Shown here in pieces: positions 55,044 through 64,000 of a stretch of DNA of 64,000 nt. Numbering within the stretch: the stretch's first letter is position 1; each line of letters begins with the position of its first letter. The position numbers and the translations under genes are program-made. The DNA is taken from positions 496,001-560,000 of the forward strand of contig CAKJVC010000021.1 of NCBI GenBank assembly GCA_918026815.1, written 5' to 3'. The notes below the pieces were generated by a model. That model did no database searches, had not been told where the DNA came from, and worked only from the letters and a program-made list of their open reading frames with translations. The DNA is from Chalara sp. BL73 (Eukaryota > Ascomycota > Leotiomycetes > Helotiales).

Positions 55044-58000
55044 TCAATAGTGGTCCGCCTGGTTATTCTCACGCCTGCTCGATTTCAAGAACTTGCCCTC
55101 TAGCTTCTCCTGTACCTTAGACTTCTTTGAGTTGAAAACTTTCTCAGCGTCGAGTTTTGCTTGTCCCTTGATGCTCTGCTCCTTTTCTTGTAGAAGGGAG
55201 GCCGCATACCGCATGCTGTCCCCCTCATTTGTTTCCAGATGCACTTCGCCTTCAAAGTCGCTTTTCGCTAAATCCATGGCCGCCTTGTACCAATTGTCAA
55301 GCTGTGATTGCTCAATGAACAGGCTCAGGGCACTGTCTTCTGCTTGCATATCTTTCATAATCGTCTCTCTAATGCTGACATCCAGGCGATCGAAGCGGTG
55401 GTCTAGTTCTCTAGTACCTGCTCCTAATATATCTTGAGGGCCCAACTGTTTAACTGGCGAATTCTTTTCAAAGAGGCCTATTTCATTAGTAAGTAACACT
55501 ATTAAAACGACAAAGTGAACTCACGATTTTTGAAACCAGCCCTGAGTGCCATATATAGAGCCGTCTGACGCAATTGGTCTTGAACCTGCTCATCATCTTT
55601 TGACTCTGTGTCATTGACTACATTCCAATCATCTTTCAGAATGCATCGCCGCCATATTATCCGAAGTGTTAAGATTTGTTCTTGCTTGTCGGAGATGCCT
55701 AATTGAAGAGCTTTCAATGCAAGGTGGAATTGCTCGCCTTTGAAGCTCCCAACTTCTCCAGACCTCTCCGCACTGTCCATGAGAGTCAGAAGGTCAATCA
55801 ATGTCATGACACCCATTGATTCTTGCTTCACTAAGTGACGTAGACCTTCTTCAAGAAGAGAAGACAATGCCTTCTGCTTCTTCAAATCCTTATTTCCATG
55901 TGCTTCAAATGCTAGCTGTACTTCAGCGTTATCATCAATTGCTGCAGCGATTGAAGGTAACACATAAGCGTAAGCTTGCTGCTGTATCTTGATGAGACCA
56001 AGTTGACTGTTGGTTGTGGCAAGATCCACTTTTTGCTCAACCTTAGGAGAGTGGCCATTCGCCTGCGAATTTGCCATACGAGCTAGCTTCCCAAGACTAA
56101 GCTCAACCTTCTTACTCCATAGATGTTGCTCATGTTTTAGGCCGAGATTGAGGAGTGTCTCGGCTGCCTGTTCATAATTATGGCTTCGACTCACCTCGTG
56201 AATCCAAGATATCTTGGAATACTCCGGCTTGCTGCGTAGAAAAGCCGTGAGAAAGTGTGAAAGATCCTTGTCCTGGTAGGTATTGAGCAGATCCGCAATT
56301 GATTCTTGCTCAATCTGTAGTTTGTAAAATGCGTCTGCCCATTCTGGTCCAAACTTATCGAAGTAGAGTCTAACCAAGTCATCAAGGTCCGAAGAGCGTG
56401 CTTTCCAGTATTTATGTTGTGCTGCATCAAGACCAGGATTACGCAAGTTGGCTGTACTGAAGGCAATTTCCTGTTTCATAACCTCCGCCAAAGTCGACAT
56501 GATACGATGCTTTTCTGCTATAGCCAATGCATCATCAGCCCGGTCAAATACAGCTGCCAATAGAGAAAGTTGTTCATGTTGCGCCTTGTTTTGGTCGGTT
56601 CTAAGAGTTTCAGCCTCCATTTGCAGAGCTGGAGACTCCTGTACAGAAACCCAGCGGATCCGCTCAGTATTCGCTCGAATAGCAAGATCAACCAATCGGG
56701 GACTTTCGTTCCGTATCTTATCCATTAAAGCAGGATTGATCTCGGGTCTTTCTTCAGTGGATTTTGGCCAGTATTCTTGTAAAAGTGCACCCGCAAGAGT
56801 GGCTTGTTTTCTAACATTTTGGGCAATGAAAATTGTCGAGGTCCAGATTTCTGGCAGGCCTTCGTAGTTTGCTTCAAGTATACCGTTCTCAAGTCGCTCT
56901 GTTTGAAGATTATAGAGCTCTAAATTTTTGGTTCGGAAACTGAACGCGCTTTCCAGTGCACCAATGACCAAATCATCCGCCTCGCTGAGTATATTCATCA
57001 CATAGCTGTGCTCAGTCAATCCATCCTGGTAGGTGTACTTAATAACCTGGAAAGCCCATGGAATGGCAATCTCCAAATTCCAGATATCGTGTATAAACCA
57101 ATGACGAACACGATCGCCTTCTCCTTGCTCTGGATTTGGATTTGTCTTGAAATCCTCGTGAATGGATTCAACGAGATCATCAAGCAACCCACGCTTTTGT
57201 CCCTCCGGCTTTGCAGCGACACTTGCGTCATAAGCTTTCCATATATTAGATGCGGCCTCCATCTTCTCAGCGTCCCAGAGCAACCTCCAACGTGTTACTC
57301 GATCAAGCACCACGCCGCTAGCTTTGATATATTCTGCCAGGTGATGCAGGGCAGCTGCTCGGCCCTTCAGATTTGCTGCAATTGAAGACGGGGCATTGCT
57401 TATCTTCCCTGAAGCGACCTTGGCCTTCAAAATATCAAGACTTAGCTCGACGGCTGCGATGCCAACCTCTTCAGGAGGGAATTGTAATTCCGGTCGAACT
57501 TTAAAGTTTAAAGGATTCCCAGCTGAGTTTCCGTACAGTACTGCTTGCTCAAGCTTGGTCCTAGCTGTTACTTTATGGGGTATGCTTGAGGTGAGTTTGC
57601 TAGTATCAGTAGCGGCGATTCGGATAACACCGCCTCCACTTCCTCGTACTAGAAGCACAGTAGCAGGGTGTTTAACTCTTGCTCGGCGCGACCTCGAATC
57701 TTCAGATCCATGCTGGTTGCCATGAGGCTCTTCTATCCCTGAACCCACAATCTCAACGTTCATGTCTCCGCGGAAATCGACTACATCTTCAAAGGATTCG
57801 GGAAGGATATGACCCTCCGCACGCAGCTGAGACTCTGGAGAATCAGGCTGCTTTGCCATAGAGAACACCACCACAGCTTGGTCGAATACAATGTAGGCTA
57901 CAAGGGCAGGATTCGGCAAATGTAGCCGGGTCTTCGACGTTGCTGCTCGATTGACTGGGGTCGTATACGACCTGATAGGACGCACATCTGTTACCCTCAA

Positions 58001-59399
58001 AGTGTTTGACTTCAGCACGACGCTAACGAGGGCATAATGGGCTTCCTCTCTGCCCAGCGATGCAAGGAGCAGAAGATGCTCTCCTTGGTCTTTACTCGCA
58101 GCGTCCGAGGGCGGCTTAGGAGTGTAGGTAAAATCCAGAAGGTCGAAAGACTCTAACAACAGATCGCTCAAGTCTGGCTGCTTCTCTTTCATTGCCATGA
58201 CAATCGTCTCTCGTCCTTCAGCCTCTGCGTGTAAAGTATTATGGCCCCCTCTGTGGATCTTCCAGTAAGAAATCTTGCCATTAGAGGTTGTTACAACAAC
58301 ATTTCTCTCCCCAATCTTGTCGCTTTCGCCTGCTCTTACTGCAGCAATATGTTCTGAAGCTCCAGACTTCACATAATTCCGAATGCTGCCAAAAATGCCT
58401 CCACCAGTCAGACCGCTATTGCTTCGCATGAATTGTACGGTGATCGCAGGTCGGCCTTGTGCATCTCTAACGCTCATATATGCAGTTCTACCGCTTGTAA
58501 ACGCGAGTAAAAATCCCGCAGACTCGGCATTCAAGACTTGTGTAACCACCTCTCCCTTGTATAGTCCCGGTATGGTCAGCTCCACACCATTTCGTTGTTG
58601 TTTAATGAGATCTAGCGTGGCAGCACTGGTGATGGACTCCCAGTATGTGATCTTGCCTGATTCAGGCATAATCACGACGAGACCTGGCTCGTCGGAAGAT
58701 GTTGAAGCAGATACCAAAGCCCCGAGCGGCAATGGGTCGGAAACATGTTTCGTTGGATACGGTAGAGCGAATGTGTATGTATCGGGTGCGAACTTGTTGG
58801 TCGTGTATTGCCAGACCATTGCGTGGGAGTGGGTGAGTGAGAGGGCGTACCCGCTGTCTGAATATATCGCACCATGCTGCCGACCTACACAACATTATTA
58901 GAATCAATGTCAACTATGCTCCAGAAAGTAGTCCATACCCGCTATATCTGCGCGAAGGCGGTCTGGGAGCGCGTGGAGTTTGCTGACGGTGTACGTATCG
59001 TTCTTCGTCTGAATGAAATTAGCACTTGATCGTAATTCGTCTAGATCGATTCAAGTCGCCTCTCACCAGTATAGAAATTCCATCCTCCTTCTCGGATCTA
59101 TCACCGGTTCTAGTCTTCTTGCTTCGGACAGCTATCTCTCGTCGTGGCATAGAAGCCAACGGTCTCGAGTTAGCAAGGCTAGCGACCTTCTGAGGTTTAG
59201 CTTCTTCCATCTCGGGAGTATCTTCGGGAGGGAGGAATGTCTGATCGCTCAGCGCACTCCGCTGCCGTTTGGCTTTAGGCTGCTGTCCTGATATAGAGTC
59301 GTTCGATTGTCGCTGCCTCCGTCTACTACTTCTTACAGAGCCAGAAGGGGCGGCTTGATTGACTGCTGGAGAAAACATTGTTGCTGCAGTCGCAAGCAT
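55044..59399 (-). CDS. NUP133: Nucleoporin Nup133
   Basis: Exons 59399-59067, 59008-58939, 58884-55525 and 55477-55044; 1398 residues, or 1391 from the second ATG at 59378 (MFSPAVNQ). The N-terminal 90 residues are basic and disordered. A beta-propeller follows (about 110-550: ALPDRLRADIAG, SLTHSHAMVWQY, then ITYWESITSAATLDL and VVTTSNGKISYWKI). The rest is an alpha-helical stack ending with LRAGFKNRLFEKNSP, KDMQAEDSALSLFIEQSQLDNWY and a basic tail. Nup133 sits at the tip of the Y-shaped Nup84 complex, which forms the outer rings of the nuclear pore. Intron phases all close, and the last intron (47 nt) is required because the unspliced frame stops at 55502. Confidence 0.94.
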
Positions 59400-59944
59400 A
59401 GGTTGAAAGTCTTAAATATCTGGGGCCAATAAAGTCACGCCGCAGGACGAATTCTGACCTAAGCCTTGAATATATCTAGCACAATCCCGTTCGTGGATTT
59501 TCAAACTTGTTTATTATTGACAGGGCTAAAAGAACCGGCAGAACTTGAGGTTTAGAGGCTCAACGTTACCGCCTTGGAGCTCTAAGCGAAGGCCCACTTT
59601 AGCTTAGAACAGCAGTGCATCTTAGGGATCTCCCAGATAATGAACAACAAATGAAGCAGATAGAGGAATGCTCCTAGGATCTAAGATGATGGCTTTCTCC
59701 GTTCATGGAGCATTTATAGTTTGAACCGAATAGTAGCTGATTCAATCACCCTTCTAGTTTGCCCTGAAATCGACAGATCTGCCTACCACTAGACATTTAC
59801 GTTGGTGACTGATTACCAGCATCAACAAGCAGAACCTAAATTGTTTTTCTGGTTCGTTTGAACTCTAGTCGTTTCTATAACACAATTGCCTACCAATTTA
59901 TACCCAGAATCATTTATTTATTTTTAGCAGGAAGTGCTTCTTTT
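59400..59944. other. Spacer between NUP133 and the AFG1-type gene
   Basis: NUP133 promoter and 3' flank of the next gene, both on the minus strand. Nothing recognised. Confidence 0.55.
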
Positions 59945-62228
59945 CTACCCCTTTTTATTTTTTCTTCGAGAAAGTCCATCAGGACCTTGGCCCCAAATGC
60001 CTGCCTTCCCCCCCCATTTAATCATACCCCAAGCATGAGTCCATGCGATTTGTTGTGCAGGCTCCCGATCCGGTCTGAATGGGCTTGGATGTATCATTTC
60101 TTCCAGCATCTTCCCTTGCAAGCCTGCTGGCTTATCTAAGTCTATGGATTCTCCAAGTTTCACTTCTCCTCCTATCGAAGACAATGGTCTAGAATTTGGT
60201 GCACGCATAGTGCTAGATTTTTCCCACCTCCTGTTCTCCAAAGGCAATGGCTTCCACCAGCCAGGCTCGGATCTATTATGCCAACGTGGCCCACACATCT
60301 CCCATAGTCTACTCCTTGCACGCTTGTAAGCAAACCTCTCATCCTCCCCCGCGAAGCTACTGGTCATCCCAAAATCTACTCGATGTCCACTCTCGCTGCC
60401 CTTGCCAGGAACAAAACCGAAATCTGAATCTTCATCTGGATCATAGCTAGTTCTCGGTTCGTCGGTATAGTATGATACATTGGGTCGAAAGGGCGATGTT
60501 TGGTCTTGGTAGATCTCAGACAATGTTTCAGGATACACTGCATCACCGCTCTCATTTGCATCTGCTGCATCATTTGCACCCAAAGCTATGGTGGAGCTAG
60601 AGGTTTCTGTTGCCTTCATCTCAGGAAAAAAGATATCATCTGGGCCTGCATGAGCCCGTATTAAGAGTTTGCATCGCGCTTCATAAAGTGCATCAAGAAG
60701 AGTAATGAACCGCCTTGCCTCGTTCTTTTGGGAAATGGTTAGGATAGGAACCTCGTCTAACACTAGAGTGTGGAACGTCGAGGCCAGAGTTATATAGTCC
60801 GCAGGGCCTAGTAGTCCGCCACACAAAGATGGGAAAGAGAAGTACACTACACCCGCAGCATGTTTCGGCACATCTACTTTTCGTCCATAAACTTGGAAGG
60901 TTGTCGATTTCCAGGGGATTGGAGATTTCATGTCTGGTGGAAGTAATGCTCTGATAGCCTTTCCCCATTGGAGCCCATCACTCAATCCAACTAAAAAGTA
61001 CTTCCGAGGAGCTGCCATCGAGTTCTTGAGCAATTCCTCTTCTAGAGGTATATCCTTTTCAGAAATTACGTTGTTGTGATCCAGCATCTCCAGACCTGGA
61101 ACACCCCCAAGAATATCTTCTCCCAGATTCTCAGAAACCTCATTTGCGATGTGATCTTCTTCTTCGACCTCTCTCCGTCGCCAATCTCGACCCCCATTCA
61201 TATCCTATTACAAGATATTAATACAAGCATAATGGTTGCAAGGTTTGACATATACACAACACACTAATGAGCAACTTTGCGGAGGCATCCGAGCAATTCA
61301 TGAAATAGAATGACACTAGCAGATAACTTATTTTGAAGACTTGACTTACCCAAATATCACATCGGGCTTTTAGCACATCGACAAATTGACCATATTCATT
61401 ATTTGCTTGATACTTCGACCTTGGACTTCCACCACCAAGCCCAAGCCAGCTTCTAACGAAGCCTCCTCTAGCCGGAGCTGTGAAGTCCATACCACTAGCC
61501 TTGGCTAGCTCATCAGGCATTCGGTTCGAAGAGGCTATCAGAACACCTCCCAGCTGGAAAAATGGCGTGAGCAGATTGCTGAGAATTTTGGATGCAGCCC
61601 TATCAGGGAGCTGAAATTCATCCAGAAATAAAATGGGAGACTTGTCTATCATCTCCTTAGCCAGCCATACCATGCTGTACTCCGAATCTTCAGCAGGACG
61701 AATTTTCCGGAGGTGCTCAAGACGGGACAGTATCTCTAGCATGAAGGTATTGAAATGCCATCGTCTTTTCTTCGGATGTGGAAGGCTGTCGGCTAGCAAA
61801 TCCAGTAACATTGACTTTCCAGTCCCAACTTCTCCATGAAGGAGCAGGCCTTTGGGCGAGTCGAGATTCATCGCTGCTTCATGACTAGTAAGTATCCTCG
61901 TGAGAGCCTTGATGTCTCGATCTGCATCCTTAGGAAATAGATGAGCAAAGAGTGGGTTTCTCCTCAATGGATGGCCAGGCGCTGCGACAACTGTTTGGTC
62001 TTTAACTTTTGGAGCATCTTCTACAGAACAACTAATAGCTTTCAGTCTAGCTCCGTAGTCTTGCTCAGGCGAGTAATCTTTCAGACGATGGTAGACCTTT
62101 TGGAGCTCTAAGGCCAGTCGATGCTGTGCAGGGTCTGGTTCAATCTTTCTCAAGGCCAACAAAGTCCGGTATAATACTAGGGGATTGGTAATCGTAAGGC
62201 CGCTGGAGAGGATAGTTGTTGGTGGCAT
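59945..62228 (-). CDS. AFG1: AFG1/LACE1-type mitochondrial ATPase
   Basis: Exons 62228-61350 and 61204-59945, separated by a 145-nt intron; 712 residues. Walker A is GEVGTGKS at 132-139 and Walker B ILFLDEF at about 199-205; SSNRMPDEL follows as sensor 1. The N-terminus shows the family pattern LVLYRTLLALRKIEPDPAQHRLAL. Splicing joins LKARCDIW to DMNGGRDWRRRE, and PKHAAGVVYFSFPSLCGGLLGPADY is the conserved second half. Afg1/LACE1 works at the inner membrane in degradation of nuclear-encoded complex IV subunits. The protein is longer than yeast Afg1 (about 509) because of acidic, Ser-rich C-terminal insertions. No typical presequence follows the chosen ATG; the frame is open 111 nt further up without ATG, so an upstream exon may supply one. 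Confidence 0.88.
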
Positions 62229-63409
62229 TGGAGTATGTGTTTCATGTTGAAGATGGCTCAGTGTAGCTGTAGACTCAAATATCACTGTCGTTGTCTCCAA
62301 TTTTAACCGAGGACTGTTCTTGGCATTTAATGGGCTCAAGTTGTGACTGCTTTCTAAAGCTAAAACATTAGGAAAGATGCAGAACGTATGTAAAGTTGCA
62401 AGCGTTAGATAAGGTGAAACCTTGTCTTTGCTCTTTCAATCTGTGAGAGTAGCAATTCGCTATAGATATTTCCATTACTACAAATTGCCGCTACCCACTC
62501 ATTAGTCCCCAATGCTGCTCTATTTACAACTTCTGTTATACACATACTTCAAATATCAAACTAGTACTTGAAGTTTAGTTTTATATGAACAATATATGTG
62601 GTATATGGTGAGCTCTGTGTTCCCAACCCTTTTAAATCAAAAGGGAGCCGAAAAGGGGCAATTCGCTTAATTTAAAAGAAATCCCAGAGCCTTATATGAG
62701 ATTCATTAAGTAGGTCTCTCTCAGCAATATGTCCAAGCATGTTTGTCTCGCATGCAACCAATAGACCCCAACTGGAATATCAAAGATCCGGTGATTGGCA
62801 AATCGAGTGCCACTAGGTCGAGCTGGAAGTTGATCACCGCGCATAAAGCAGACTGAATGAGGTCCGATCTCCAGGCTCAACATGGACCTGTGTACTCCAC
62901 CTTGTATAAAAAAGATCTGGCACTTGACAGATATGGACTCGAGTAATCTATCCCTGCCAGGGGAAGGGATTCATTCATTAGGTAAGGATTTGAGGCTGAT
63001 GAAAATGATACCTACCAGACAGCGACTTGAAACAATCCGAAAGGATTCTTATGGACTCTCTGGAAGGTCCTGGAGTTTTGCTGTTTTAAAATTTCTGTAA
63101 CGCAATTCCTCTCTGACGAATCAGGATTGAAGTCTACACGCCATGAAGCAAACTCGGTATTTGGAGTCGCCGGGGAAAGCGTGAGTTTCTTCCGGTGAAT
63201 TCGACGCAAGGAAGTAACAGATATGGTAATAATAACACAGTTGTTGTTAAATTTGACGGCTTTAGACCTGTAGAGACACATGGCGAGGTATCCGGACAGC
63301 TTTTGGATTCCATCAATTGCTCGAAACGCCATGCTAATGCAGCCCATTCCATCCTATGGATTCCAGCGCCTCATAATGCATCAAGCAGACCTCTCACTCC
63401 AATGTGACA
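62229..63409. other. Region upstream of the AFG1-type gene
   Basis: Promoter side of the ATPase gene, then the 3' flank of the next minus-strand gene. Small frames at 62692-63352 have no motif. A missing first exon of the ATPase gene could lie here but I cannot place it. Confidence 0.45.
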
Positions 63410-64000
63410 TCACGCCACAGAAGCACCAGGTGTCCAACCCTCTCCGATCCGTCTCATATCATCCGCAAACCTTTTGCTCGTAATCTTCTTTCCCCCCTTC
63501 CCCGTTGGTGGGCTGTGCTCATCTGGCTCATAAAACGGGTTCTGTAGCAACCTTACGTACGCCGCCTGCATCGCCTTGAACACCTATTTCCTATTAGCAC
63601 ACCGACTCATATCACCCCGTCCCCTCTACCAACTCACGATCTTTATCTCCCCCTCTCGCATGCCCACTCCCACCGCTCCTCCTGGGCCTATCGCCCCTCC
63701 AGCTAGACGTCCCCTTACATCTACCACAGCCACAAACCTAACTCCAGTATTTGTCTCAAACCCATACGCCGAAAGACGCTCATCAATCGCATGCAATAGC
63801 CCAAAATCTCCTGATAAACCTCCGCCGGACGTAAGATTCGCTTTTGAGCGTGACTCGAAGATGTCGAGCGTGCTGCTTAGAAGGAGAGAGAATTGCAATG
63901 GCGTGCGTAGGGGTGTGTTGGCAGGTTGAGAAGGGAAGATAGAGATATGGAGGGGGTTGTTCTGTTTTCTGTCAGTGGCTGGAAGGGAAATAGGGGGTTG
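63410..64000 (-). CDS. TRAPP-associated Sedlin-family protein (Tca17/TRAPPC2L), 5' end beyond window
   Basis: Two exons are visible: 63968-63638 and 63583-63410, separated by a 54-nt intron (GTGAGT..AAATAG). An acceptor AG at 63970-63969 shows that at least one earlier exon lies outside the window; KQNNPLHISIFP right after it is the usual second block of TRAPPC2L proteins. Then LLSSTLDIFESRSK, GLLHAIDERLSAYGFETNTGVRFVAVVDVRGR, and after the intron VFKAMQAAYVRLLQNPFY and KRFADDMRRIGE. The fold is the longin-like Sedlin domain. Tca17/TRAPPC2L binds TRAPP and helps assemble TRAPPII, the Golgi Rab exchange factor. Gly/Ala-rich insertions interrupt the domain twice. The stop is TGA at 63412-63410. 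Confidence 0.88.

Noticed and set aside
56191..57231. Frames of 70-140 codons inside NUP133 on both strands
   Set aside because: They are shadows of the long nucleoporin exon.
16991..59399. RAE1 and NUP133 in one window as a nuclear-pore gene cluster
   Set aside because: They are 37 kb apart with many unrelated genes between; fungal pore genes are not known to cluster.

Overview
The window reads as nuclear DNA of a filamentous ascomycete (Pezizomycotina; Leotiomycetes is a guess I cannot confirm without searches). Most protein genes carry short GT..AG introns of about 42-145 nt, are scattered on both strands with 0.3-6 kb between them, and match families typical of such fungi. Because genes are spliced, coordinates run from the first coding base to the stop; exon limits are given in the text and were placed by reading frame, splice signals and family alignment from memory.

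Layout. 1-5 kb: gene-poor, with a G+C-rich Nudix hydrolase copy cut by a stop codon. 5-14 kb: an AIM34-like mitochondrial SAP protein, ICE2, MYG1 nuclease, an endosulfine (Igo1/2 type) and the SPOUT methyltransferase Sfm1. 14.5-24 kb: KEX1 carboxypeptidase, the mRNA-export WD40 protein Rae1/Gle2, a conserved-looking unknown, a decayed Tc1-type transposon with clear TA target duplication, and ethanolamine-phosphate cytidylyltransferase. 25-34 kb: branched-chain aminotransferase with a TGACTCA (Cpc1/Gcn4) site upstream, two unknown proteins, mitochondrial glutaredoxin Grx5 and a secreted double-psi beta-barrel protein. 34-45 kb: nearly gene-free, with a 2EXR-like relic, a C-rich heptamer array and one doubtful small ORF. 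45-64 kb: a Zn2Cys6 cluster fused to a maltose-acetyltransferase-type hexapeptide enzyme, SWC4/DMAP1, a p24 cargo receptor, casein kinase I, nucleoporin Nup133, an AFG1-type ATPase, and the 3' part of a TRAPPC2L/Tca17 gene running off the right edge.

The genes are mostly conserved housekeeping functions (nuclear pore and mRNA export, secretory pathway, phospholipid and amino-acid metabolism, mitochondria, TORC1/Greatwall signalling) and do not form a cluster. The most unusual items are the zinc-cluster/acetyltransferase fusion, whose zinc finger is split by an in-frame 78-nt intron, the transposon sitting in a divergent promoter, and several very small exons or introns. I recognise no tRNA, rRNA, CRISPR array or secondary-metabolite cluster.
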